Source: Microvelia longipes (lineage: Eukaryota; Arthropoda; Insecta; Hemiptera; Veliidae). Taken from it: a stretch of 64,000 bases of DNA. This document shows, piece after piece, positions 22,391-35,454 of the stretch; position 1 is the stretch's first letter, and every line of letters begins with the position of its first letter. Both the position numbers and the translations under genes were made by a program. Location: contig JACMZG010000041.1 of assembly GCA_018340805.1 (NCBI GenBank), positions 254,604 to 318,603 on the forward strand. Direction: 5' to 3'. The notes beneath the pieces were generated by a model. The model saw only the letters and a program-made list of their open reading frames with translations, searched no databases and was not told the DNA's origin.

Positions 22391-22796
22391 AGGAAAAGGA
22401 AAAAAAACATCCAGAAAGATGTCATTGCAGAAGTCCCTTTGCTGAAAACGCTCCAAAAATTAAACTTAACTATTAAGAAAGCAAATTATTCCTTTAGCTA
22501 GCATTATAGCAATCGCTATTGCTAATGCGCTAGATCCCAATCAGCAAATCAATTTTCCTTTAATGGTTGCGTAATGAATTACATTCATTACTGTAGGATG
22601 GTATAAGTATGGATTTTACTAGCTAGTTTTTAATTCCGTGGTCACCCTCCGCTCTCTACACTAAAGCTTTAATCCATTTAATCAACAAGGTTTTTGTCGC
22701 TGACTCATATGTAGCTCTAATGACTGCTGGGGAGAAATAGATCGATAGTTTTACTTAGTCTATTACAACTGATTTCCTTTTACTTTCCTCATTTAA

Positions 22797-22865
22797 ACCG
22801 TAGATATATAGGGAAAGAATTGTGTTTGCAAAAAGAACTCAAAAACCGGAATTTCTCCAAAATAA
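22797..22865 (-). repeat. Dispersed repeat family C, copy 2, inverted
   Basis: Reverse complement of the sequence at 22320. The pair brackets about 400 bp and could be the ends of one element. Similar pieces also lie near 60290-60345 and 60705-60765. Confidence 0.55.
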
Positions 22866-23004
22866 ATCGATATAAATCGATATAGTATATATCGATCAAT
22901 TTTAAATTTGATACGCTTGTAGTCAGTCATATAAACCAACATATAAACTAAGTTCGTCTCATTATCTGCATTAGTTTTTTTTTTACGAATTTTCAATGAA
23001 AAAT

Positions 23005-23260
23005 TACCTTATAAGATTAGGGTCATGGAAGAGGGAATGAGAGGAGGTAGATTTTTTGAAAGAGGGGTCTCCCTGATCAAGAATATATAAACATATATTT
23101 TGAGGTTATATACATATATATGTATGTACGAATTTTGCTTCCTAGATGTTTCTATGGGACACGATACTTTCCACGCTTTCTTGGATCGAAATGAAACTTG
23201 GCACAAAAAATCATTTTTGTTAATGTCCGATGTTTATCGTGTATCAGTATTAATTCTAGT
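23005..23260 (+). repeat. Dispersed repeat family B, copy 2
   Basis: Counterpart of 20035-20345: cttataagattagggtcatg, agatgtttctatgggacacg, cgctttcttggatcgaaat. A weaker relative appears near 60830-60890 (cttagcacaaaaatcaat). Confidence 0.55.
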
Positions 23261-23364
23261 TTATTGATTGACATATATATGGTAAACAAAATTATGCCAT
23301 TAATTGACATGTTAACAAAATCAAGTGTTTTCTCTAATACATTTTTGGCACGCAAGTAGCAATA

Positions 23365-23378
23365 TATATTATATATAT

Positions 23379-23411
<33 letters not shown>

Positions 23412-23450
23412 TATATTATTATATATAAATATATATATATATATATAAGA
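23365..23450. repeat. (TA)n-rich tract
   Basis: Interrupted TA repeats directly upstream of the repeat that carries the hammerhead-like motif at 23601. Confidence 0.95.
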
Positions 23451-23600
23451 CTAACATATGAGCCAAGTTTCTCTTGGCACACTCAATATTGAGTTGAACT
23501 TCGGTACCAGTGTATACCTTTACGTAATAAATAAGTATACATTTTGAGTCTATCTTTGATATGAATCAGTAAGACTCATCTATTACCCCTTCTTTATTCA

Positions 23601-23652
23601 ACGGCTAGCACTGATGATGACCTCTTGTTAGGTTGAAAGCGCTTTGCTAAAA
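23601..23652 (+). ncRNA. Hammerhead-ribozyme-like motif 1
   Basis: ctgatga at 23611-23617 is followed by a stem-loop (gacct...aggtt), then gaaa at 23635-23638, then agc-gcttt-gct, which can form a minimal stem III. This is the order of a hammerhead core. One base (T) is inserted between ctgatga and stem II, and I find no stem I pairing, so activity is doubtful. The motif sits in a dispersed repeat also seen at 46845-46950 (minus) and 53627-53680. Confidence 0.35.
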
Positions 23653-23741
23653 AGAAATATATTTTTGTGGAGAGACTTCTTCCTCTTTTATTTTTATTAT
23701 ACCATTTTCGTATTAATAAGACAAGTATATCCATGGTTTTC

Positions 23742-24225
23742 GTTGGATCATGAAAGTTAAGAAGCATCGAGCGTGGTCAGTGCTGTAAGGTTGACTGCTG
23801 GGAACTCATCCTATGTATTTACCATCTGAAGATAGATCCTGGAGGAGGATCTGAGGAGTGAGTCCGAAGACGTGTGACAGTATAATTTAACGTCTTGCAT
23901 TTCTGAGACAAGCCTAGCAACCCCGAAGAGGGACAAGGCGAGTCCGATTGGAGGATGAGTGAAGCGAGTCAACCGTGATGAGTGAAGCTAGTGCGAAGTG
24001 GGAGGATGAGTGAGCTAAGTTGGGAGGATGAGTGAAGCGAGTCCGAAGTTGGGAGGATGAGTGAAGCGAGGTCCGAAGTTGGAGGATGAGTGAAGCGAGT
24101 CCGAATTGGGAGGATGAGTGAAGCTAGTTGAACGTAGGGAGGATGAGTGAAGCGAAGTCCGAAGTTGGGAGGATGAGCGTAGCGAGTCCGATGTTATGAG
24201 TAAAAGTTTCGAGGTACCCCTGCGT
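23742..24225 (+). mobile_element. 5S-rRNA-derived SINE with expanded tail
   Basis: The head (23742-23806) has ggatcatgaaagttaagaag, catcgagcgtggtcagtgct and tgactgctgggaac, all colinear with 5S rRNA. The tail repeat has expanded into a minisatellite (23925-24195). The element ends with aaaagtttcgaggtacccct, matching the end of the copy at 26645. Confidence 0.78.
23925..24195 (+). repeat. ~28-bp minisatellite inside SINE tail
   Basis: About nine imperfect units of the form gaggatgagtgaagcgagtc plus cgaagttgg. Single or double units of the same motif are found in the tails of the other 5S-derived SINEs, so the array arose by local expansion. Confidence 0.85.
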
Positions 24226-25281
24226 AAGTTCTGTTCAGTAATTCGGTTTTACGCCTGGTAAAACTTTTGAAACAAGCACGATTATTTTCGGCTCAATATT
24301 ACTTTATAGAAAGACCGATTTTAATAAAATTCTATGCAAATATCGAAGGATTGTTACAAAATGACTAAAACCATTAAAGCTTCAAAATAACTTTTTTCTG
24401 ACATTAAAGAAAAGAAATAATATCACAAACTGAATATAAACCGATATAAATTTCTTGAACCGTTTCAATGCCTTTCTTACATTTTTTTTTAAAAAGAAAT
24501 ACAAATTACAAGACCATATTAAGTTGACTTTATTTAAAAAATAAAAATATTTATAAATAAACATAAAAAAGTATATAAAGAAAAATCTTGAACAAAACTG
24601 GTAATTTGTCCTTTTTACTAGAACATTTTCTTTTGTGTATGTATAGAAATAAATAGGTGTACGTTAAAATATGACAATAATAAGGACACAAAAAAGTAAA
24701 AGAACATGACACTTTTACAAGTGACGCGTCTTGTTAATTGCGGTAACGTCCGTCAACCGCGCTAGTTTACATCCATTATTTTCCCGCTCTAATTTGAACA
24801 TCGTATTTTTTGTTAAGACTTGTTATAAGAAGTTTTTTCGTGTTATTTATATTATAAAGTGTTTTTTTATATAGGATATATAATTTATAATACATATAAT
24901 TTTATATATTACAAAAACGCAATTTTCATTGGTTTATACCTGTAACTTATGGTGAATACTTCCTCTCTTATGGAAAATTTTTGCAGGGTTTTTTCTTTTT
25001 AATAGATTCCCACGATTTATAGAAGAGTTTTCTTCAGTCATTTTTTTAACACAACATAAAAGTAGTTTTCGAAGCTTTTTATGCATATTTTATAAAAGAA
25101 TTCTATAAGATAATATTATAACAGAACTTTAGATCTAAGAATGAAATGTTTTCATATATAAGACTACTAATCTTTTTTTTAAATATTCTTTTATAATTAT
25201 GTAAACTTTTAGTTAGTAATATTTTTTTGAAAATTTAGGAAATATAATAATAATAATTCAAGAATAAGAATCTTTTTGGAC

Positions 25282-25334
25282 AATAAAGAACTTGGTGTCA
25301 GTTAGATTTACCTAATGACACCAAGTTCTTCATT
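25282..25334. repeat. Short palindrome, ~23-bp arms
   Basis: agaacttggtgtca and tgacaccaagttct pair around a short loop. Confidence 0.9.
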
Positions 25335-25490
25335 ATTAGTATTATCTTATATAAATACATATATGATATATTTATTATTATAATATAACTATATTATAAT
25401 ATATAAATTATTATTAGTATTATCTTACATATTACATATATGATATATTATTATTATAATATACTATATATTATAATATATAAATTGGTT
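25330..25490 (+). repeat. ~80-bp direct duplication, AT-rich
   Basis: attattagtattatctta followed by acatatatgatatatt is repeated twice with small changes. Confidence 0.8.
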
Positions 25491-25493
25491 ATT

Positions 25494-25826
25494 AATATTA
25501 TCAATACCTGTGAGTATCTCACAAGTATTGACAGGAATCAATTTAGAGCACAAAAATATTGACGTGAAATATTTCCATTGGACGTTATGTGCAGAATTTT
25601 TCTTTGATGGGTAAAGCTTCATTTTACATGAATATTCTTCTGTGAAATACAGTTTATTAAATAAACTGTATTTCACAGAAGAATATTTATGTAAAATGAA
25701 GCTAATCCATCCAAAGAAATGCTGCACAAAACGTCCAATGGAATATTTCTTGTCAATATTTCTGTGCTCTAAAATGATTTTCGTCCAGCATTATGGAGAT
25801 ACTCACAAGTATTAATAATACTAATA
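25494..25826. repeat. ~330-bp foldback element
   Basis: Near-palindromic: tattaatattatcaatacct.. on the left is complemented by ..cacaagtattaataatact on the right. The centre near 25663 is a perfect inverted repeat (gaatattcttctgtgaaata and its complement). The short minus-strand open frame across it is a by-product. Confidence 0.9.
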
Positions 25827-25945
25827 ATAATTACAAAATAAATATAAATGCAGCAAATACTTGTCATGTCTATTTACAAAATTAATTGTTATAAGTCAAA
25901 TCTTTTAGCCCATGTGCGTAAGATCGAAGCCCTTATAATATAGTA

Positions 25946-25946
25946 T

Positions 25947-26022
<76 letters not shown>
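25946..26022. repeat. (TA)n microsatellite
   Basis: About 75 bp of TA. Confidence 0.98.
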
Positions 26023-26033
<11 letters not shown>

Positions 26034-26644
26034 CATGTATAGACTAAATACGCAGATACAGAAGAATTGGAAAAATATACGATGATCAGCTACTGATAAG
26101 CACTTGATAATATAGAATTCAGGGCTATAAAAATAATCTGAAAATTAATGCGAAGCTGCTGACGGTGATGATTGCTTATGCACTGCCCACGGATGTTTAC
26201 CGACATGGAGGGTTAAAGGATCCTTTCAGTAGCGGACCTAATAATCATCTCGTCAGACTGACAGCTTTGAATATTGAATGTCATGTAACGGATCACTTTT
26301 AAGATTCTGGAAGACAAGATTTATTTTATTATCAGTATTGGTTCTTACGGAAATGCTTGTATACGTATTTTAAAAAAAAAATTAAAAAATAGTAATAGTT
26401 AATCAAGTTAAAGGAATTAATTGAAAACTTAATTAATTAAATTTAATGTGAATTGGAAGCACACGCTAATTGCGATTTTGCATGTAAGTTGCTTGGTAAA
26501 AAAAATGTATCTTTGTAGAAAGTTAATGCAAATAAATGGTTAATTTTTATTGAATTGGAACTTAATAGAAATTAATTTAAAAATTTTAATGAGTTAAACT
26601 TCGTATAATGTTTCCTTTACGTGAATAACAAGTTACTAAGCTTT

Positions 26645-26815
26645 GTTTGATCATATAAGTTAAGCATATTAAGCGAAGTCAGCGCTTAGATTGGTGACCA
26701 CTAGGAATAAAACAAATGCAATTTACACTCTGAGGATGAGCGAAGCTATTTCGAAGTGGGGGTATGAGCGTAGCGAATCCGATGCGGCGAGGAAAATTTC
26801 TGAGAACCCCGTACC
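26645..26815 (+). mobile_element. 5S-rRNA-derived SINE
   Basis: The head (26645-26718) contains tgatcatataagttaagcat, agtcagcgcttagattggtg and accactaggaat, colinear with 5S rRNA. The tail has two gatgagcgaagc-type repeats and ends gaaccccgtacctg. Confidence 0.75.
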
Positions 26816-27025
26816 TGATTATTTTACATGGGTTGGTATAGGAATTTCCTAACTTGGTTTATTTATTAATCAATTTATAAGATTGTCTAAACAAAGCAGA
26901 TAGAATTTATAAAGTGATTCAACTAGAGTGTTTTTTTGAATGAAATCAATTTCTTTTGACATGTTAGTTATATCAATTAAATTAACGAGACTTCAGTCCT
27001 TTATTAATTAAATTTATTCAAAATA

Positions 27026-27080
27026 AATTCACGAAGAGCTTTTCGCCCAGCGATCCTGAGCTTCTTCAGTTCTTAAAATG
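27026..27080 (-). ncRNA. Hammerhead-like motif 7 (ctgaaga type)
   Basis: The minus strand has ctgaaga, a stem (gctc...gggc), then gaaa and agctcttcgtg. Position N7 of the hammerhead core may be any base, so ctgaaga is allowed. One extra base again precedes stem II and no stem I is evident. A more damaged relative is at 34985-35020. Confidence 0.25.
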
Positions 27081-27099
27081 ACAAAATGAGAAAGTTTAA

Positions 27100-28559
27100 A
27101 AATTAATAAAATTTTCAATGTTTTTTATGTCACGTGTCTAACTAAGTAAATAAATTTTAAAATGAAATTAGAAAAAGGTAAAGTAAAAAAATTAAGATTT
27201 TAGTTAATATATAATAATACTGCTAAGATTGTTAAGTCTTGTTTTGTTCATACTGTCTTTTGCACTTTTATAATAAGCATTTCTAAAAATTCCCTTTTGT
27301 CTGTAATGTGGTTCTGTGATGAACGTATAAGGCAGTGTTTCTTTGTCATTATGTTCTTGAATAAGGCCGTAAGGTTAGAGTGTCAAGTATTTGTTGTTAT
27401 ATGTGTCAAGTCTTTTTTTTTAGTTGAGAGGTCTCTCCTGTGTAATGCATGGGGGCAGTTTTACATAGTTATTTTGTCTAGTTAATACATGTAGTTATAG
27501 TCCCGAATTAACGTCATTTGCAGGAATAAAAAGTATATTTTCAATGTTGACCTCCTACCATACCGATTCACTTGCAATACGTCACACGTTCATTCATAAA
27601 AAAGTCAGGTTATACTCCGATGCGTTTGGGTTTGTTTCATCGGAATTGCATCACCTTATAAAATTCTTAACATCTTGTAAGTCCAAACAAATCTGAAAAT
27701 CCCCTTTGAAGAGATCTGGATTTAGTTCAGTTTTAAAATTGTGTATAAAGTGTTCAACGTATAAAACCCTTTCAAAAGGCAAACGTGGAAAGTGTTTAGG
27801 GGGGGGGTGGATAAGACCTGTTTGGTCTAAAGGGCGACCACCCCGTCAAGGTCATTATATCAAGGTCACTAGGACAACCATTGATCCTATACATACTGAT
27901 AAAAAGCTCTTTTCACTTTTCAACGTGACGTCCTTAATCGCACCGAGTAAGGATTTCTTTATTGCTTTCCATTTATAATAAAAATATCGGGTATGGGGTA
28001 CCTCGGATTTCTTTACTAATAAATTCGTTATGGCGCGCTCATCCTTATATAATGTCGGAGTCCTTCGCTTGTCTTTTGTAGTCCAAGTAGCAGACCTGAG
28101 AAAAATGTGACTCATTTTGTACTATTGTAAAACCAAATATTTCTGAAAATATACCTTAAATTATGAAGGAAAAGAACGAGCGGGAGCCTTCAATATGATT
28201 CCGCATGCTCAAATATTTTATAAAATCGGCACAAATTTCTGGTTTTCTTGTCATAAGTGTTCCCTGTTGGGGTCGCGTGCAAAACAATGAAGAGAACATT
28301 TTTGTAAAGGTGATAAAAGGCTGCTTTGTATAAAACAAGTGGTTAATCATTCAAAAACATCTAGAAAAAAATGGTAATTCATGCAAGTTAGAGAATTTCT
28401 TGGAAAAATATTTGATTTTCTTTTGGCCATTTAAAAAATGTCTTATCCGATTAGGCGAAAACCCACTTGTTTATAGGACACAAAAATCCAAGCTTTCCAA
28501 AAAAGGTTTCTCAATATGTTGCACATGTCCTACAGGGAACCACTTTTACATTTACATTT
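27100..28559. other. Unassigned region, somewhat less AT-rich near 27.7-28.1 kb
   Basis: Several short frames on both strands occur, none with a recognisable domain. A G9 run at 27799-27807 and short GC-richer blocks set it apart from its surroundings. It may hold an old insertion I cannot identify. Confidence 0.4.
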
Positions 28560-29559
28560 NNNNNNNNNNNNNNNNNNNNNNNNNNNNNNNNNNNNNNNNN
28601 NNNNNNNNNNNNNNNNNNNNNNNNNNNNNNNNNNNNNNNNNNNNNNNNNNNNNNNNNNNNNNNNNNNNNNNNNNNNNNNNNNNNNNNNNNNNNNNNNNNN
28701 NNNNNNNNNNNNNNNNNNNNNNNNNNNNNNNNNNNNNNNNNNNNNNNNNNNNNNNNNNNNNNNNNNNNNNNNNNNNNNNNNNNNNNNNNNNNNNNNNNNN
28801 NNNNNNNNNNNNNNNNNNNNNNNNNNNNNNNNNNNNNNNNNNNNNNNNNNNNNNNNNNNNNNNNNNNNNNNNNNNNNNNNNNNNNNNNNNNNNNNNNNNN
28901 NNNNNNNNNNNNNNNNNNNNNNNNNNNNNNNNNNNNNNNNNNNNNNNNNNNNNNNNNNNNNNNNNNNNNNNNNNNNNNNNNNNNNNNNNNNNNNNNNNNN
29001 NNNNNNNNNNNNNNNNNNNNNNNNNNNNNNNNNNNNNNNNNNNNNNNNNNNNNNNNNNNNNNNNNNNNNNNNNNNNNNNNNNNNNNNNNNNNNNNNNNNN
29101 NNNNNNNNNNNNNNNNNNNNNNNNNNNNNNNNNNNNNNNNNNNNNNNNNNNNNNNNNNNNNNNNNNNNNNNNNNNNNNNNNNNNNNNNNNNNNNNNNNNN
29201 NNNNNNNNNNNNNNNNNNNNNNNNNNNNNNNNNNNNNNNNNNNNNNNNNNNNNNNNNNNNNNNNNNNNNNNNNNNNNNNNNNNNNNNNNNNNNNNNNNNN
29301 NNNNNNNNNNNNNNNNNNNNNNNNNNNNNNNNNNNNNNNNNNNNNNNNNNNNNNNNNNNNNNNNNNNNNNNNNNNNNNNNNNNNNNNNNNNNNNNNNNNN
29401 NNNNNNNNNNNNNNNNNNNNNNNNNNNNNNNNNNNNNNNNNNNNNNNNNNNNNNNNNNNNNNNNNNNNNNNNNNNNNNNNNNNNNNNNNNNNNNNNNNNN
29501 NNNNNNNNNNNNNNNNNNNNNNNNNNNNNNNNNNNNNNNNNNNNNNNNNNNNNNNNNNN
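28560..29559. other. Assembly gap (1000 N)
   Basis: Exactly 1000 Ns, a conventional scaffold gap size. It falls at the inner edge of the right inverted arm. All apparent open frames crossing it are artefacts. Confidence 0.99.
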
Positions 29560-29945
29560 CATCTAATCTAGACAGAAAGTGCGTGGATTTTCTATGGTTC
29601 CTCTCATGCTTTTTTCAAGCAATCAATACATATTTTCACTCTTATAAGTCTAGTGAAAACTGTGTCCTCGCTGTTAAACCAAACCTCCATACACTTTAAA
29701 CTACAAGGCAGTTTAGTTCCTTTAGTTAGAGTTCACCGCTTTACGTTCCTTCTGAAGACGTGGTACGTAGAATTTTTATCCCTTTATAAAAACCCCAGAG
29801 GCCCGTGCTGGGATGGAACCCATGACTAAAATAAACTCAGTAGTTTAAAGTCATTTATTCTGAGTATTTGCCACATACCTTAACCACTACACCACGGGTG
29901 ACTCTTAGTCACCACGTGGTGTAGTGACTAAAAAAACAAGCCAAT
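29560..29945 (-). mobile_element. tRNA-derived SINE-like module, copy 2 (right arm)
   Basis: Reverse complement of the module at 14741, truncated by the 1000-N gap at its 3' side. Confidence 0.6.
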
Positions 29946-30380
29946 TAAAAAACTAGCCATATGACAATACTGATATAGGATAACAAATATGTGGCCGCGG
30001 GCGGTCTAGAGGCTGAAGTTTCTGGTTTTGTCAATAAAACAAGAAGAATATAAAGCGGAATCTCACTATTTCTCGGACATAAAACCTATAGAATTAGTAA
30101 GAAAATATTGTTTCAGGAAAATTCAAAAAATTATTTCTAAAAATTTTCAGGTAGCGCAAATTAGCAGGAAAATGTTTCTTGTGGTGAATTTCTTAAAAAA
30201 AATGGTATTTGTCAGTTGAAATTTTAATGAAACCCATATTACAAGAATTAATTTACTGGGAAATCTTACTAAACCCCCAGGACCCAAGAAACAAGATATT
30301 AACAAGTTCCTATAATAATTAACAATTTTTCCTATAATCCTATATAAAATCAAGTCAAACGCTGATTTTACATACATACA

Positions 30381-30519
<139 letters not shown>

Positions 30520-31456
30520 TGAAAACAACCTTATGTGCATCTTAGCTATGCAAACTCAAAGGATCTACTAAAACTCTGTGATTAAAGTTAAAAACTTTTT
30601 ACAACTATAATTACAAACTCGTACATTAATTATACATAAGTAATTAACAAAGAGAAAACTTTTTAATGACTTAAAAAAATAGATAATTACACTATTAAAA
30701 ATTGTTTAAAAAATCGCGTTTTTCCTAACCCCTCAGAAAACTCTAGTGTGGGAGGAAGGGGGGGAAACATGCTAGACATTAATTCTCTCGACGAAAATTA
30801 CCAAATCACGAATATTTTAATTACCCTCCAACTCTTCCCCCTCCCTTTGAATATCTTATGGCTTAATGGTAATTAAGTCGTTTTGGACTTCGAAATCTTA
30901 AGTATGTAATTAATTTAAGGAAATTGATAATGTAATCTTAAAATTGTATTATAAACATATTTTGCAAGGCTGTATTTGTTATAAATATGTTTTTAATAAA
31001 TTTATTATTTTTTAAATTTATTCTGTTTTATTAATTAACATATATAAATGTTTTTTTATAACTTTTTTGAAGTTTTTTTTTAGAATTTTAGAAAAACGTA
31101 AAAAACACCCTCTAAATGTGGGGTTGTTAGAAGGGGGGGGGGGAGTGATCACGAACGTTTTAATTATAGGGTATCAAAATCTCACCTTTGATAGCTTTAA
31201 TTCTTTTTTTTAGTTAGGGGGGGAGTTAAAAAAATCCTCAACCCTGAGAAAAGAATAATTAAACATAAAAAGTGGGAAATAAATTTTATCATGATATACG
31301 AATTTTAGATTATTTAAACTCGTTGCAAAATTCTATGCAATAACATATAATTCTTGTGGCCTTGTTTGTAAACGTAGTGGTTCCGAGCTGCGAAACTTTT
31401 AGTTCCGTTAAGAGAAGGAATAAAAAAAAAGGCATGGTCGAGTTCCGTCACAGCCA

Positions 31457-31640
31457 TGGTTGAGTCCGTTATGAGAACGATTAAAGAAAAAGTATGATCG
31501 AGTTCCGTCACATAGTATATGTATTGACCACACCTGATGCACAGGTGTGCAACTATGTGCATCATGTGTGTCAATACATACTATGTGACGGAACTCGATC
31601 ATACTTTTTTTCTTAATCGTTCTCATAACGGACTCAACTA
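31457..31640. repeat. Foldback, ~70-bp arms (right inverted arm)
   Basis: Counterpart of the foldback at 13050 within the inverted duplication, with small indels. Confidence 0.88.
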
Positions 31641-31789
31641 CTCAACCATGGCTGTGACGAATGCATCACCTTGGCTTCCGTGATTTAACAAAAATGGTGC
31701 TTTACTGTGTGAAGCTCTTGTAAAATTATTGTTTAATTAAATGCTAATAGTTAGGTTGAATAAGTTACAAAATGTTGGTATCGTTACAC

Positions 31790-31928
31790 GTAAATTTTCT
31801 TATCCTATCAGATTGGCTACGCTCTCACCACTACTTTGGACTCGCTTCGCTCGTCCTCAGATAGTAAATACATCCGTTTTTTCAGCTTCACCCATCCGGG
31901 CACTGAACTCGCTCGATGCGCTGAATTT
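31790..31928 (-). mobile_element. 5S-rRNA-derived SINE, copy in right arm
   Basis: Reverse complement of the copy at 12765, part of the inverted duplication. It reads cgcatcgagcgagttcagtg and cccggatgggtga on the minus strand. Confidence 0.7.
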
Positions 31929-32284
31929 GAAACAACGCACCCATAAAATAAAGAACCGGCAGTATTATTAAAATTATTTTTCAACAATCCTGGTTGGAAT
32001 GATAATTTTTATAGTTTTTTATATTAATAAGTTTACTACTACTAAATAAATAATTCCGGCCGGTGGTCCGCTGTCGGGTGAATTTCTTTTAGAATACGTG
32101 TGATTTGTTTCCCCCACCACTCATCAGGTAATATCATGTAAAATATTAGATGAGTACCTGCCTGGAATAAAGTTGCACACTGACGATGATGACAGACACT
32201 TAATCACACAGACTTCAGTCAAACAACTTTGTGAAAAACACTTAGGAGGTCTTAAAAAACGCCTAAAAACTGATAATTCTGTTG

Positions 32285-32804
32285 CAAGATCTTGAATAAA
32301 AGGGATACGCACTGAGTCGATTTGCTATACAAAATGTGACCCCATCGAAAACCAAAAAAGTAGAGAGAATTCAACACGAAACACACGTCCAAAAACCAAT
32401 TGCACATGCTTGGTACAAACTGCGCATGCTTAAATTTCCTTAAACAGCGCAGGTCTTAAATTTTAGAGGCAAACTTACCTTTCATGGTTATGCTTTTCCA
32501 TGTTATTGCTTGAAAAGGTTATAAACACGCTTAAATAATCATTAACTAATGTTACTAAGTATAGCCAAAATTTAAAAAATTAAATAAGCACAAATTCTTA
32601 ACAAGCACCACACATGTAACAAATACGAGAAGCGCAGAAGAAAGTTGAGACGCAAACTTGACAACCTTGCTATATAACCTGCGTTTGGCGCATTTTTTTC
32701 CATATAAACCATGGGAAGGTAAGTTTGCTCCTATTTCTCTATCTATAAAAACTCTATGGGCTCAGAAATGTTCCTTAATGCGTCATCCCTTATTCAAATC
32801 CTTG
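32285..32804 (-). mobile_element. hAT-type MITE, copy 3 (in right arm)
   Basis: Reverse complement of copy 1 with the 8-bp duplication ttctgttg on both sides (32277-32284, 32805-32812). This is the complement of the site used by copy 1, so the copy was carried along by the inverted duplication rather than inserted separately. Confidence 0.88.
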
Positions 32805-33433
32805 TTCTGTTGAAATCCTGCTTTTAGATTATTAGTGCAAGCGCAATACTTTTCCCCAAATAACACGGTAAAAAAAGGAGAAGTAAAAATAAGTTTTAAA
32901 AAAAAATCGACATTAAACCCAAAATTAAAGTTCCACATCTAGACCGAAAATTCCTTAAAAGAATAGAGGTCAAGCTAATGCGCAGAAAAAGATTTAATCC
33001 TCAAAGAGGGTATTTGTCGTAGCGAGACCGTAGAACTACCATTCCCTACATGGGCCACCTAGAAAAACTCCCAATCATCTGATATGATCGAGTTTTCGCC
33101 GACCCTCAACCAGGGCACCGACGTCCGTGACGTCAACGTCAGACCTAAAGTCTTCAGTTAACGTAGTTAATTTCTCTAACTAGTTATCCACCTTGAAAGG
33201 CAACAATGATTGGGCGGCTGGAAAAATGAAGTAAAACCGGTTCTGATGAGTAACGATCATCCTAATGAAGAATAGTCGATTGAATATTTCCATGGTGCCA
33301 CTGTAGATGTGTATTCGGCATTTCAATTACTGGCACGTACGAATGGGAATAAAAAGGAAGGATCATGCCCAGTCAAACTAAGAGACCTAACCTGTTGTCA
33401 GAACTCTGAACTACGACTTAGTATTATTAATGA

Positions 33434-34005
33434 TCACTCGTGGTGTAGTGTTAAGCGTACGCTGCCATATGCCACAAATGAATGGACAGTAAACTTCTCT
33501 GAGTTTATTTAGCATGGGGTTCAATCACAGCACGAGCCCTGGATTTTTATGAGAGAGATAAAAAATCGCGTACGACCACTGTCCCAAAAGGACTAAACCG
33601 GTGCTCGAAGCCTGTCGTTGTCAGGAACTCGTTAAGATCCCTTACCTAAGGAAACTGGGTAATAAACAACATTTAGGACCCTCCATAGTAGATCCATTAT
33701 AAACTTTATAGTGTAGACACACTAATATTATAGTGCCTGTAGTAAAAGTAATGGAGTTGGTTTAACGCGAGGGCACGTGTGTCTAAAGTATTACACTAAG
33801 ACTGACAGAGTCAGTGAAAGAGGTAGATGCTGAAAAAAAGTATGAGAGAACCATATGAAATTCACGGGTCTTTCTTCAGATAGATGAAATAACCTACACT
33901 TGAAATGAGAAAAGGAGTTGGACACTAACTTAGGGACTGCAAAAAGGGCCCACAACGTGGCCTACTTGCCTGGTAGGTACTACCTGGGCTGACTCCCCCC
34001 AATAT
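33434..34005 (+). mobile_element. tRNA-derived SINE-like module, copy 3, diverged
   Basis: It follows the module at 14741 along its length: A-box-like tggtgtagtgttaag (33441), B-box-like ggggttcaatcacag (33516), then gagcctgg, aaccggtgctc, tatgagagaacc, gcaaaaagggcc and ctacttgcctggtagg. It abuts the outer end of the right arm in inverted orientation to copy 2, so the right arm is bracketed by inverted modules. Confidence 0.6.
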
Positions 34006-35454
34006 ATATCACTACTACTAGGTTAGTTTATCATACGCTCTATAGATATTACAACCTCCTCATTTTCTGTCTTGGTAATATGAAACCTTATCAAAAATAA
34101 GGTAATCATAATGAAATACACCGGAAACAAATAAAAGAGTAGTCCTAGAGTAGATTACATAAAACTTTCATCGCCCCGGAGTCCTGCCTACGGCGGAGAA
34201 TTGTTCAAGGGGGCTCGCGTTAAAATCTCTTATATGAAGTTAGGACAGCTTACCATAGAGAGGATACATTATTGTCTACCATCTCAAATCAAACTGAGCG
34301 AAACCAATATACCCGTTAGAAGGAGGGAGAAAGAAATACAGCGGCGAGCTGCTATCTCAGATGGCGAACGCCCTCACTATGAATGCGTTCATCAAAAAAT
34401 AAGAAAATGCAACAAGATCCAGTTTTTTGCAATAAGGTGGTTCCCCGTAAGTCAATTGGCGAAACATGAAAAGCATTATTTTAAAAGCTGAACATTTTCT
34501 ATAAACGAGTGTTTTGTCAAAATCAATTAACACAGACAAAAGGTATGACATTGAAAGGACAAAAAAATGCACAAAAGTTAATATCTTAGAAAGACCATTC
34601 CTGACTTGTGGCAAAAGCTAAGCTAAGCTAAGTAAGCTATCGATTCTGAAAACTTTATAATAGTTTATTTTTTATCCAGGCAAAACTCACTTCCTATTGC
34701 CAACACAAAAATGCGAATCTTTATCGAAATCGCACCAAATTTGGTATGCGTCGTAACAGCAACCTGCTCTTCTTTAAGCACCGTTAATTTTTTAAATGAA
34801 GAGTAAAGAGCGATTTTCAAAGCATTTACAAAAATTGGAAGACTCTTGAGCTCACATCATACTTTGCTGAGCATGCGCAACAAAATTAAAACGCGTGCGA
34901 CAAATAATTGACAAAAAAACGCCTCAATTTTAAGAATACAAAAAGTACGGGACCTTGAATCAACCAAATAAATAAACAGTGAACAGGTTCGCCCCAGGCA
35001 TCTGAGCTTCGTCAGTTCAATTGGATACCAAAACGAACGAGTTTGGGAAAATACTACAATGTATGAAAATGAAAAACAACATCTCGCAGAGAGTATACTT
35101 TAGAAAAAATCTAGCGACCGCTAACTCTTTAACATCTATCTGTAGGTTGTGCCTATTCGGAAAATAATAATTTGTACTGACAATTAATGCAAAGCATTAT
35201 AATTACAAAAATGTCCGAAATATATAAACTCGAAAAATGAGCGATGGTTCCCACTCTTACAGCATAGTTCAATTGTTATCAAAAATGACTTGTAAACGTT
35301 TTTACAAAAATACAAAAAAAATCGTAAATAATTAGATGGAAATGGAAATTCGGTAACAAGCACTAACGGTGTACTATACGTAATAATAAGTGCCAAAGTT
35401 CGTTTAAATGAACAAGTATAATCAGGTTTGGGACAGCTAAATGAAAGAATATAC

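Noticed and set aside
26171..26250. GC-richer block with short inverted strings
   Set aside because: No stable fold or family similarity that I could demonstrate.
28400..29699. Four open frames of 336-410 codons
   Set aside because: They consist almost wholly of Ns from the 1000-base gap.
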